Shown: piece after piece, positions 25,852 to 33,871 of the stretch
Layout: the number at the start of each line of letters is the position of its first letter
Numbering within the stretch: the first letter of the stretch is position 1
Source of the DNA: Ferrovibrio sp.
GTDB lineage: Bacteria > Pseudomonadota > Alphaproteobacteria > Ferrovibrionales > Ferrovibrionaceae
Assembly: GCF_017994015.1 (NCBI RefSeq)
Contig: NZ_JAGOLP010000035.1
Coordinates: 1 to 34,437, forward strand
DNA length: 34,437 nt
Reading direction: 5' to 3'
Notes under the pieces: generated by a model
Database searches by the model: none
What the model was told of the DNA's origin: nothing
The model's input: the letters and a program-made list of their open reading frames with translations, nothing else
Program-made: the position numbers and the translations under genes

Positions 25852-26781
25852 ATGCCGAGATTGAAATACGATTGTTCAGGCGTCATCCCCGCCTGCCTAC
25901 TGCCGCTGCATGATGATCTGAGCATCGACGAAAAGAGCTATCGCAAGCATATCCGCGAGGTTGGCGCCACGCGCGGCGTGGCAGCGCTGACCGTGAACGG
26001 CCATGCCTCTGAAGTGTCATCCTGCACTTTCGAGGAACAGGAATTGCTGCTTGACCTGGCTTTGGCGGAAGTGGGCGACCGCGTGCCGTTGGTCAACGGC
26101 ATCTATGCCGAAAGCGGCAGCGAAGCGGTGCGTATCGCGCGCATGGCCGACCAGAAGGGCGCCTCGGCTTTGCTGGTATTTCCGCCCAACGTGTTCATGC
26201 TCGGCTCGCGGCCGGACATGGTGGTGGATCATTACCGCCGCATAGCCGACGCCACCGACCTGCCGCTGATCATCTTCCAGTTCCCGGTCAGCCTGCCGGT
26301 GACCTATTCGCATGACGTGCTGCTGCGGTTGATCGAGGAAATCCCCAGCATCCGCGCCATGAAGGATGCCTGCGGCGATCCGGCGCGACATGAAATGACC
26401 GTGCGGGCGCTGCAATCCGACAGCCGGCCCTTCCATGTGCTCACCACGCACAGCGCCTGGCTGCTCTCCTCGCTGGTGGTGGGCTGCAATGGCCTGCTTT
26501 CCGGCGCCGGCAGCACCATCGCCGATCTACAAGTGGAGCTTTATGAAGCGGTGCGCGGTAACGACCTGGCCACGGCCAAGGCGGTGGCGGCACGCATTTA
26601 CCACACCACCCATGCCTTCTACGGCCCGCCGGCGGTGGACATGCATAACCGCATGAAGGAAGCCCAGGTGATCCTTGGCCGCCTACCCTCTGCGGCAGTG
26701 CGCCCGCCACTGCAAAAACTCGGCGCCGCCGAGATCGAGCGTATCCGGCAGCACCTCAAGGCGGCCGGCATCGAACGCTGA
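25852..26781 (+). CDS. DapA/NanA-family aldolase or lyase with altered active site
   Basis: 309 aa of the Schiff-base (beta/alpha)8 aldolase family. The lysine that forms the imine is Lys171 (IRAMKDACGD). Two expected catalytic features differ. The usual GTTGE loop reads NGHASEVSS (residues 49-57), and the near-universal active-site Tyr of YNxP is Phe142 (IIFQFPVS). It is therefore very unlikely to be the lysine-pathway enzyme DapA; an aldolase, retro-aldolase, hydratase or dehydratase on a 2-oxo acid is more probable. AGGAGAG lies 7 bp before the start. Placed between two CoA-catabolic units and behind DUF1330, it probably acts in the same pathway. Confidence 0.85.
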   Translation: MPRLKYDCSGVIPACLLPLHDDLSIDEKSYRKHIREVGATRGVAALTVNGHASEVSSCTFEEQELLLDLALAEVGDRVPLVNGIYAESGSEAVRIARMADQKGASALLVFPPNVFMLGSRPDMVVDHYRRIADATDLPLIIFQFPVSLPVTYSHDVLLRLIEEIPSIRAMKDACGDPARHEMTVRALQSDSRPFHVLTTHSAWLLSSLVVGCNGLLSGAGSTIADLQVELYEAVRGNDLATAKAVAARIYHTTHAFYGPPAVDMHNRMKEAQVILGRLPSAAVRPPLQKLGAAEIERIRQHLKAAGIER

Positions 26782-26882
26782 TTCGCGCCTTCCGGGGGCT
26801 GCGCCAGCGGCCCCCGGCAATTGCGCCCGGCGCTGAAAACTGCGATGATTTGCGAAACAGAATTGAGAGCTGCCCTTTGCAG

Positions 26883-27524
26883 ATGGACAATAACAGTGCC
26901 GGCCAGACCATGCGCGCCCAGATCAAACTGGTGGCCGAAGAATTGCTGGTCAAACACGGCTATCGCGGCCTGAGCTTTCGCCAGATTGCCGAAATCCTCA
27001 ACACCACCCGGGCCAACCTGCATTACCATTTCGGCAGCAAGGATGGCCTGGTTGAGGAGGTGCTGGAAGACTACTCCGTCAGCACCATGAATCGGTATCG
27101 CGACGTGCTGACCGACACCACCACCACGTTGCGCACCAAGATCGAAGCGATCATCAAGCTAAACCGCGAGCGCTACCTGAAATACAATCCCGATGGCGAC
27201 CACGGCAATCCGTGGAGCCTGATGACCCGGCTGCGCTCAGACAGCGATGCGCTGAATGACAAGATGCGTAATCGTCTACAGGCGGTGATGCGGGAATTCG
27301 AAATGCTGGTGAGTGTTGGCGTGCGCGCCGCCGTGCAATCGGGCGAATTGCAGCCCGATACACCGCAGGAGCATATCGTGATCCAGCTTGTCACCATCAT
27401 CCACTATGCCGGCCTGGTGACGCGCGATAACGGCAAATTCGGCCGCCTGACCGATCTGTGGGATGCCACGCTGACCGGTATTGATCGTGCCTATGGCCGC
27501 AAGGCCAAACCGCGCAAAGCCTAA
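26883..27524 (+). CDS. TetR/AcrR-family transcriptional regulator
   Basis: 213 aa from the ATG at 26883 (the frame is open to a TTG at 26850). The N-terminal helix-turn-helix is typical: IKLVAEELLVKHGYRGLSFRQIAEILNTTRANLHYHFGSKDGL, roughly residues 13-55. The C-terminal ligand domain is all-helical without recognisable specificity. The gene is downstream of, and same strand as, the aldolase gene (102 bp), and overlaps the convergent CoA-ligase by 4 bp. It is the only regulator in the catabolic region and the natural candidate to bind the two related palindromes at 25436 and 33793, with an acyl-CoA as a plausible ligand (inference). Confidence 0.9.
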   Translation: MDNNSAGQTMRAQIKLVAEELLVKHGYRGLSFRQIAEILNTTRANLHYHFGSKDGLVEEVLEDYSVSTMNRYRDVLTDTTTTLRTKIEAIIKLNRERYLKYNPDGDHGNPWSLMTRLRSDSDALNDKMRNRLQAVMREFEMLVSVGVRAAVQSGELQPDTPQEHIVIQLVTIIHYAGLVTRDNGKFGRLTDLWDATLTGIDRAYGRKAKPRKA

Positions 27525-29164
27525 TTTTTCTCGATCAGACTGCGCAAGGCTACACCAGCCGCCTTGCGGTCCCAGGTGGCGTCGCTCACTCCGGCGGCCC
27601 GCAATTGCGACTTCATGATCTTCTGGGTTGGCGTGCGCGGCATAGCCGGCAGCATCTCGATATAGCGCGGCACCATGTGATGTGGCAGCCGGCTGGCCAG
27701 GAAACCGAGCAGATCGGCCGCTGCCGACCCAGCCCCTGGCCGCAGCACAACACACAGCTTCACATCATCATCTGACAGATATTCCGACGGCACGCCAACG
27801 GCGGCGCTTTCCAACACATCCGGGTGCGCATTGGCCGCCACTTCAATATCGTAAGATGAGATATTTTCCGCCCGGCGCCGGATGCGGTCGCCCAGCCGAT
27901 CCGCAAAATAGACCCAGCCATCGGCGTCGACATAGCCGCTATCGCCAGTATGGAACCACAGATTGCGCCAGGCTTTCAGTGTTGCCTGCGGATTGGCGTA
28001 ATAACCCGGGCTGATAATCCAGGGCAGTTTTGGCCGCAGCACAAATTCGCCCACACTACCCGGCGGCAACGGCGCATCGGTTTCCGGATCGACAACCTGG
28101 AATTCATACCATTCCGAGCGAATTTTGCCGCAAGAGCCGGGCTGCAAAGGCTCATCATACGGATGCCAGCAGGGAATGTTGACCTCGGTCATGCCCCAGG
28201 TTTCGATACCCTTGACACCGAAGCGGCGTTCAAAATCCACCGCGATATGTTTCGGGAATGGCGACGTGCCAATGCGGGTCAGCTTGGTATCAGCATCATC
28301 CGGGCGCTCGGGCTCGGCATAAATCATTTCCAGCAGCGGGCCATGGCCGATACTGACGGTGGCACCGCTTTCACGCACCCGGCGCAGCCAGTCGCGAGCC
28401 GAAAAACGGGCATCCAGACTTACTTTAGCGCCAGTCAGGAGTGCGGCGTAAATTGCGCAGAAACGTGGCGACATGTGAAACAGCGGATGGGCGCAGTAGT
28501 AGATATCGGCGCCGCTTATCCGCATGCCTTCCACACTCTGACGCGCAGTCAGAAAGGCCTGGGCATGGGTCACCATCACGCCCTTGGATGGGCCGGTGGT
28601 GCCAGAGGTGAACAGGATCGAACAAAGATCGCTATGGGCCGCTCCCGGCGGGCGCCAATCCGTCGGCCGCTCGCCGGGCCATGCGGTCAGCGCCAACACG
28701 GGTTTACCACCGAGTTCGGCCGGCAAAGCCTCGCTGGCGGAATGGGCAAATAGTCGCGTCACACGCGGCAAAGCGCCGATAATGCCCTGCAAGGCCGGCA
28801 GCAAAGCCGCCTCGGCAATCACCAGATCGGTTTCAACCAGATTGATTGCATGTTCCAGCGGCTTGCCGCTGAAGGCCGGATTGATCGGCGCATCGGTGGC
28901 GCCCAGCAGATCAATGGCAAACCACAACAGCACCGCCAGGGTAGAATTGCCGGCCAGGGTGGCAACCCGGTCGCCGGGCCGGATACCAGCCTGGTGCAGA
29001 AACCACGCCAGGTCGAGCGCCTGCTGCCACGCGGCAGAGAAAGTTAGCAGCGGCTGATCAGCAAAAGCCAGAAATGGCGCACCGGGAGTAAACCCGGCAC
29101 GCCATTCCAGAACCCGATCCAGAGTCCATTCCTGCGGTGCAAAATCGAGATAACTGGAACGCAC
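27521..29164 (-). CDS. AMP-forming acyl/aryl-CoA ligase
   Basis: 547 aa of the ANL superfamily, activating a carboxylic acid to its CoA thioester through an acyl-adenylate. Motifs in order: P-loop LFTSGTTGPSKGV, A5 ETWGMTE, A7 LWFHTGDSG, A8 hinge DRLGDRIRRRAENIS and A10 with the catalytic Lys in TPTQKIMK. The overall look (YYCAHPLFHMS, GTSPFPKH) is that of short- or medium-chain/carnitine-like ligases (CaiC-like), but the acid is not predictable. The start is a GTG with a GAGG site. It is the last gene of the liv-type operon, 48 bp behind the binding-protein gene, so it probably activates the imported compound. Confidence 0.93.
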   Translation of the reverse strand: MRSSYLDFAPQEWTLDRVLEWRAGFTPGAPFLAFADQPLLTFSAAWQQALDLAWFLHQAGIRPGDRVATLAGNSTLAVLLWFAIDLLGATDAPINPAFSGKPLEHAINLVETDLVIAEAALLPALQGIIGALPRVTRLFAHSASEALPAELGGKPVLALTAWPGERPTDWRPPGAAHSDLCSILFTSGTTGPSKGVMVTHAQAFLTARQSVEGMRISGADIYYCAHPLFHMSPRFCAIYAALLTGAKVSLDARFSARDWLRRVRESGATVSIGHGPLLEMIYAEPERPDDADTKLTRIGTSPFPKHIAVDFERRFGVKGIETWGMTEVNIPCWHPYDEPLQPGSCGKIRSEWYEFQVVDPETDAPLPPGSVGEFVLRPKLPWIISPGYYANPQATLKAWRNLWFHTGDSGYVDADGWVYFADRLGDRIRRRAENISSYDIEVAANAHPDVLESAAVGVPSEYLSDDDVKLCVVLRPGAGSAAADLLGFLASRLPHHMVPRYIEMLPAMPRTPTQKIMKSQLRAAGVSDATWDRKAAGVALRSLIEKN

Positions 29165-29212
29165 CCAAACCTCGCAGCGCTGAAGTGACCCTGGATCGTG
29201 ATAGCGGGCAGA

Positions 29213-30361
29213 TCAGTTCTTGATGGTGACGAACTTGCCGCCGCGGATTTCCACCGTGATCAGCGTGTCTTCAAACACGCCTTCATGCTGGTCCTTGGAA
29301 TAGCACAGGTCGCCATCCAGATAGGTGCCGGGGAATTTGCAGATGGTTTCCAGCGCATCACGGATTTTCGGACCGGTGGGCGTACCATCCACCCGGCGCA
29401 GGGCTTCGGCAGCGGCCAGGAAGCCGGTGGAACCGATCAGTTCGGCATAACCCTTCGGGGTCTTGCCCCCATCCACGATCACCTTGCCGAGTTCCTTCTG
29501 CTTCTCAGACGGATCGTCCCAGTTGCCGATGGAAACGATCTGGATACCTTCGCCGGCCGGGCCGGCTGCATCCAGGAACGGGCGCTGGTTCAGGCTGCCA
29601 GTGCCGATGATCGGCGCCTTGATGCCAACCTGGCGGGCGGCACGCATGAAGGCAGCGCCAAGTGCCGGGGCGGAAGTCTTCAGCAACACCACATCCGGAT
29701 TGGAATTGCGGATATTGGTGGCAGCGGCCGTCAGATCAATCGCGTTGAGCGGCGCGGCCACGGCCGAGACGATCTCAATGTTACGATCCTTCGACAACGC
29801 AGTGGCCTGTTTCATGCCGGCTTCGCCATAGGCATCTTCCTGATACATGATGGCGATGCGCTTGTGGCCCGGCTTGAAAACGCCGCGTTCCATGATGGCA
29901 CCGATGATCAGCGTGTCGGTCGGCGCGGTGCGGAACACCCATGGCCAGAAGTTGTTTTCCTTCGAGGTGACCGGGATGGTGCCGACCGGCGCCAGCACCG
30001 GCACCTTGTTGGCCATCGCAATCGGCATCAGCGCCAGCGTGCCGGTGCCGATGGTGGAGCCCAGAATGGCAACCACGCCATCCTGGCGGATCAGCTTGGT
30101 GGCACAGCGGGCGGCTTCGGTCGGATTGGTCTGATCGTCGCAGAAAATCAGGTCGATCTGCGCGCCCTTGATGCCACCTTCCTTGTTCACCTTGTTGGCC
30201 AGGATTTCAACGATATCACGCTCCGGCACGCCAAACGGCGCGGCCGGGCCGCTCAGGCTGTAGATGCCGCCGATCTTGATCTTGTTCTGCGCCATCGCGC
30301 CGCCGGCCAGCAGGCCGAATGCGGCGATGCCCGCCAGCAACTTGCCAAACTTGAATGTCAT
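29213..30361 (-). CDS. livK: Branched-chain-amino-acid-type ABC transporter substrate-binding protein
   Basis: 382 aa. Periplasmic binding protein of the Peripla_BP_6 (Leu/Ile/Val-binding) family. A signal peptide (KLLAGIAAFGLLAGGAMAQN) is cleaved near residue 25; the mature protein begins KIKIGGIYSLSGPAAPFGV, and IDLIFCDDQTNPTEAAR and later family regions are present. Proteins of this family bind branched-chain amino acids but also aromatic acids, urea, amides and other compounds, so the livK name denotes family only. A GGGAGAAGG site precedes the ATG. It is followed by the CoA ligase and preceded by livF, completing the importer. Confidence 0.93.
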   Translation of the reverse strand: MTFKFGKLLAGIAAFGLLAGGAMAQNKIKIGGIYSLSGPAAPFGVPERDIVEILANKVNKEGGIKGAQIDLIFCDDQTNPTEAARCATKLIRQDGVVAILGSTIGTGTLALMPIAMANKVPVLAPVGTIPVTSKENNFWPWVFRTAPTDTLIIGAIMERGVFKPGHKRIAIMYQEDAYGEAGMKQATALSKDRNIEIVSAVAAPLNAIDLTAAATNIRNSNPDVVLLKTSAPALGAAFMRAARQVGIKAPIIGTGSLNQRPFLDAAGPAGEGIQIVSIGNWDDPSEKQKELGKVIVDGGKTPKGYAELIGSTGFLAAAEALRRVDGTPTGPKIRDALETICKFPGTYLDGDLCYSKDQHEGVFEDTLITVEIRGGKFVTIKN

Positions 30362-30408
30362 AACCTTCTCCCTCTCGGTTTCTCTTACGCGCTGTCTTAT
30401 CCGATCAC

Positions 30409-31143
30409 CTAGCCAAGAAAGGCTTCGGCGAGTTCCTCCGGATTCTTCAAATCATCCTTGCCGCCGCTACGCATGATCTGGCCTTGCGACAGGATCATGT
30501 AACGATCAGCCACCCGCGCCGCGAACGGCACATTCTGTTCGGCCAGCAGCAATGCCAGGCCGCTGCGCTTCAGCACACCAAAAACATTCTCAAGAATATC
30601 GAACACCATCGGCGCCAGGCCCTGGGTCGGCTCGTCGAGTACCAGCACCTGCGGTTTACGGCCCAGCGCCATGGCAATCGCCAGCATCTGTTGTTCGCCG
30701 CCGCTGAGCACACCAGCCATGGCATCGCCGCGTTGCTTGAGTATCGGGAACAGGCCGAGGATCAGCTCGCGCTGCGCCTCACGCTCCTGCACTGGCAGCA
30801 GACGCAGGCCCAGATCGATATTCTCTTCCACTGACATGGTGGGAAAGATGTTGCCGCGCCGCTCCGGCACAAAGGCGATACCCTGTGAAGCGCGCTTATT
30901 GGCACTCATATTGCCAATATTTGTGCCCTTCACGGTGATCTCGCCACTACCACTGACAATGCCGGCAATGGCCCCGAGCATGCTGCTTTTGCCGGCGCCG
31001 TTCGGCCCTAGCACAGCCAGCATCTCGCCGGCCTGCACATCGAAATCCACGCCTTCCACCACGGTGATGCGGCTGTAGCGTGCCACGATGCCGCGGCAGG
31101 TCATCACCACGCCGCCCTTGGCAGCGCTGTTTGTCGCGTTCAT
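30409..31143 (-). CDS. livF: Liv-type ABC transporter ATP-binding protein LivF
   Basis: 244 aa, cytoplasmic ATPase. Walker A GPNGAGKSS, Q-loop region AFVPERRGNIFPTMSVEENI, signature LSGGEQQMLAIAMAL and Walker B VLVLDEPTQGLAP are all intact. Length is normal for LivF. Its ATG overlaps the stop of livG by 4 bp (ATGA), so the two ATPases are translationally coupled. Confidence 0.95.
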   Translation of the reverse strand: MNATNSAAKGGVVMTCRGIVARYSRITVVEGVDFDVQAGEMLAVLGPNGAGKSSMLGAIAGIVSGSGEITVKGTNIGNMSANKRASQGIAFVPERRGNIFPTMSVEENIDLGLRLLPVQEREAQRELILGLFPILKQRGDAMAGVLSGGEQQMLAIAMALGRKPQVLVLDEPTQGLAPMVFDILENVFGVLKRSGLALLLAEQNVPFAARVADRYMILSQGQIMRSGGKDDLKNPEELAEAFLG

Positions 31144-31901
31144 CGGCCAGTGCTCCCCAGATAGATGTCGATGAAGGCCTTGTCGCGCGCAATCACATCC
31201 GGCGCCCCCTGGATCAGCATGGCGCCTTCCTTCAGCACCACCACATCTTCGGCCAATTCACGGATCAGGTTGAAATTATGCTCCACCAGCAGCACGCCCA
31301 CGCCACGCTCGGCCAGGCGCCGCACCTCGTAGCTCAGCATGCGCTGCTCATCGCGGGCCAGGCCGGCAGCCGGCTCGTCGAGCAGGATGTATTTCGGATC
31401 GTTGGCCATGGCGCGCGCCACTTCTACAAGCCGCACACGGCCCATCGGCAATTCGCTCATCGGCAGATCGCGATAGTCGGCAAGTTGCAGATCGTTGAGA
31501 ATCTCATCACAACGCTTGCGGAAGCCGGCTTCCTCGCGTGTGGCCGAAGGCAGGCGCAGCATGGCGGCGATGAAGCCGACCTGCTTCACCGGATAGAAGC
31601 CGCACATCACGGCCTCTTCCACCGTGACCTTGGGATCAAAGCGCGGCGTCTGGAAGGTGCGCGCCAGACCACGGCCAATACGCTGGAAGGGCGGCAGGCT
31701 GTCCACCACCTCATCATCCACCAGGATGGTGCCGCCGGTTGGCTTCACCATGCCGGTGATGGCATTGAACAGCGTACTCTTGCCCGAGCCATTCGGCCCG
31801 ATCACGGCCAGGATTTTGCCGCGCTCAAGCGTGGTTGAGACATCCTTCAGGGCCGTGACGCCGCCGAATTGAACAGTGACATTCTTGGCTTGAATGGTCA
31901 T
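31140..31901 (-). CDS. livG: Liv-type ABC transporter ATP-binding protein LivG
   Basis: 253 aa from the ATG at 31901, which has GGAGG upstream and overlaps the livM stop (ATGA); the longer frame to 31982 lies inside livM. Walker A GPNGSGKST, Q-loop RTFQTPRFDPKVTVEEAV and Walker B ILLDEPAAGLARDE are canonical. The ABC signature, usually LAYGQQRRLE in LivG, is LPMGRVRLVE here: the conserved Gly-Gln pair has become Gly-Arg. LivF keeps its signature, so ATP hydrolysis in one of the two composite sites may be altered. Confidence 0.95.
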   Translation of the reverse strand: MTIQAKNVTVQFGGVTALKDVSTTLERGKILAVIGPNGSGKSTLFNAITGMVKPTGGTILVDDEVVDSLPPFQRIGRGLARTFQTPRFDPKVTVEEAVMCGFYPVKQVGFIAAMLRLPSATREEAGFRKRCDEILNDLQLADYRDLPMSELPMGRVRLVEVARAMANDPKYILLDEPAAGLARDEQRMLSYEVRRLAERGVGVLLVEHNFNLIRELAEDVVVLKEGAMLIQGAPDVIARDKAFIDIYLGSTGR

Positions 31902-32887
31902 GCGGCACCTCCGCGCGCCGTATTTGCCCGTTCGGCAGCAGCCTTGGACGCACGCGCCCGGCTGGCGAACAGTTTTTTCCAATTGGTGCCCAGCACCCCG
32001 TTCGGCGCCACCAACAACACCAGGATCAGCACCGTGCCGAAGATCATGCCCTGGGTTTCCGCCGCCGGCAGATAGAGCGTGATCAGCGTGAGGAAGGCTG
32101 CGCCCAGTACCGGGCCTAGGAAGGTGGATGCGCCGCCGATCACTGCCATCAGCAGGATTTTGATCGAGACATGCATGGTCAGCGAATCCGGCCCCATATA
32201 GGTCAGGTGATGCGCATAGAGCCAGCCGGCCAGGCCCGCCACCGAGGCAGAGAGCGCAAAATACAGCGCCAGCAAGGCCGGCACATTCACGCCATCAGCC
32301 GTGGCCCGCAGCGGATCATGCTGTGCCGTCTTGACCGCGCGCCCGATGGCAGAGTCAGTCAGGTTGGCATACAGCACCAGCACCACCACCACCACAAACC
32401 AGCCCAGCACATGCATCTCAAGGATGCTTTCAGCGAACCACAGCGGCGGAATGCCGGAGAGACCGATATAGCCGCCGGTGAAGCTGCCGCCTTCGCGGAT
32501 GGCAAGCTCCAGCACCAGACTGAGCAGCAAGGTGGCGATGGAGAGCGGCAATGGCGACAGCCGGGTAATGGCGCGGGCCATCGGATAGGCCAGCAGCATC
32601 GGCAGGATCAACGCCAGAACCAGGCCAACCAGTGGCGACAGGCCGTAGCGTGTGGTGACAATGCTGGTGGCGAAGGCACCAATTGAGCCGAAGGCGGCTG
32701 GTGCCATCGACAGGATGCCGGCCTGGCCATAAGCCATGCCCACCGACAAGGCGAGCAGTGCAAAGATCGCCACCATGACCGAATTGTCGAGCCAGAACGG
32801 GCTGGCATGGATGAACGGCGTGATCGCGGCGATAAGCACCAGGATGATCAATGCCGGTTTGCAGCGTTGCAGCAGCGTGCCTTGCAT
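31898..32887 (-). CDS. livM: Liv-type ABC transporter permease LivM
   Basis: 329 aa, about nine to ten membrane helices. It has LivM-family segments such as LSVGMAYGQAGILSMAPAAFGSIGAFATSI, the ITRLSPLPLSIATLLLSLVLE region and the loop ALYFALSASVAGLAGWLYA, plus GGASTFLGPVLGAAFLTL near the end. The ATG at 32887 (its A is also the last base of livH's TGA) is preferred over the GTG one codon earlier. Transport partner of LivH. Confidence 0.93.
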   Translation of the reverse strand: MQGTLLQRCKPALIILVLIAAITPFIHASPFWLDNSVMVAIFALLALSVGMAYGQAGILSMAPAAFGSIGAFATSIVTTRYGLSPLVGLVLALILPMLLAYPMARAITRLSPLPLSIATLLLSLVLELAIREGGSFTGGYIGLSGIPPLWFAESILEMHVLGWFVVVVVLVLYANLTDSAIGRAVKTAQHDPLRATADGVNVPALLALYFALSASVAGLAGWLYAHHLTYMGPDSLTMHVSIKILLMAVIGGASTFLGPVLGAAFLTLITLYLPAAETQGMIFGTVLILVLLVAPNGVLGTNWKKLFASRARASKAAAERANTARGGAA

Positions 32888-33741
32888 CACACACGCCCTC
32901 CCGTGGCGGCAATCTGGTTCATGCGGCCCAGCGACAGAATGATGAAGATGAATACCAGCGGCGTTGCCGTGGCCCAGGCGCCCGGCAGGTAGCCGGCGCT
33001 GATCGCCTGCACCATGCCGATGATCAGGCCGCCGGCAAAGCCGCGCAGCGGGCTGCGCATGCCGAAGATGATCGCCGAGCCGAAACCCCAGATGGTGAAG
33101 TTGAACGCGGCACTGTAATCAGCGCCTGTGGTGAACAGGATCAGCACGCCCGCCGTACCGGCCAGCAGGCCGCCCAGCAGATAGGTGGAGAACCAGATCA
33201 GCCGCACCGGAATGCCGTTCAGCGCCGCCCCCACCGGGTTGACCGCGCTGGCCCGCATCGAGCGGCCAAACGGCGTACGCTGCAACACTACGAACAGGCA
33301 GGCCAGAATGGCGACACAGACCGTGATGTTGATGCCCATCTGCGGGCTGATGCGGATGCCGCCAATATTCCAGAACGTGTCAAACGGCTGCCGGATCATC
33401 GGGCTGGTGCCGAACAGGGTGAGGATGAAGGATTCAAGGAAGGTGGCGAGGCCGAAAGTGCCGAGCACGGCAATGACATGATCCACCGCACCAGGCCGGT
33501 TCAGCCGCATCGAGATGACACCAACCACCGCCGATGCCAGCACAGCTGCGCCAATCGCCAAAGCCACGCCAGCCGGCCCGCCCACCACATACATGATTGC
33601 AGCGGCCAGCACGGCATAAGCCCCCAGCGCCACATCCACCGATCCGGTGGTGACAAAGAGCAGGCTGACCGGAAAGGCCAGCAGACCATATGTGACGCCT
33701 AGCAAGGCGCCGCGCATAAGATATTCGGCTAACTCGAACAT
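32887..33741 (-). CDS. livH: Liv-type ABC transporter permease LivH
   Basis: 284 aa, about eight membrane helices. Family segments include MRGALLGVTYGLLAFPVSLLFVTTGSVD at the N-terminus, FGRSMRASAVNPVGAALNGI in the cytoplasmic loop, and the C-terminal PLRGFAGGLIIGMVQAISAG. A GGGAGGG site precedes the ATG at 33741. It is the first gene of the operon livH-livM-livG-livF-livK-CoA ligase. The palindrome at 33793 and a TTGACA box at 33828-33833 lie upstream. Confidence 0.94.
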   Translation of the reverse strand: MFELAEYLMRGALLGVTYGLLAFPVSLLFVTTGSVDVALGAYAVLAAAIMYVVGGPAGVALAIGAAVLASAVVGVISMRLNRPGAVDHVIAVLGTFGLATFLESFILTLFGTSPMIRQPFDTFWNIGGIRISPQMGINITVCVAILACLFVVLQRTPFGRSMRASAVNPVGAALNGIPVRLIWFSTYLLGGLLAGTAGVLILFTTGADYSAAFNFTIWGFGSAIIFGMRSPLRGFAGGLIIGMVQAISAGYLPGAWATATPLVFIFIILSLGRMNQIAATGGRV

Positions 33742-33792
33742 TGTTCCCTCCCTACAGCCGTTGATTGTTCCGACCGGCTGCAGCGTTTTTTA

Positions 33793-33808
33793 TACTTACA
33801 TGTAAGTA
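33793..33808. promoter_or_regulatory. Perfect 16-bp palindrome in front of the livH operon
   Basis: TACTTACATGTAAGTA is a perfect inverted repeat, 52-67 bp upstream of livH. Upstream of it on the minus strand is a TTGACA -35 box (33833-33828); no good -10 is evident at 17 bp. A palindrome of this sort covering a promoter is typical of a TetR-family operator. It resembles the element at 25436-25449. Confidence 0.65.
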
Positions 33809-33871
33809 GGTATAATTTGCCGCGACCTGTCAAGACCCCTGCTGCGCCCGAGACGCCCGCAGGAGAAAAAC

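Noticed and set aside
26792..26817. GC-rich hairpin after the DapA-like gene
   Set aside because: Stem CCGGGGGC/GCCCCCGG is perfect, but no T-run follows, so a rho-independent terminator is not supported.
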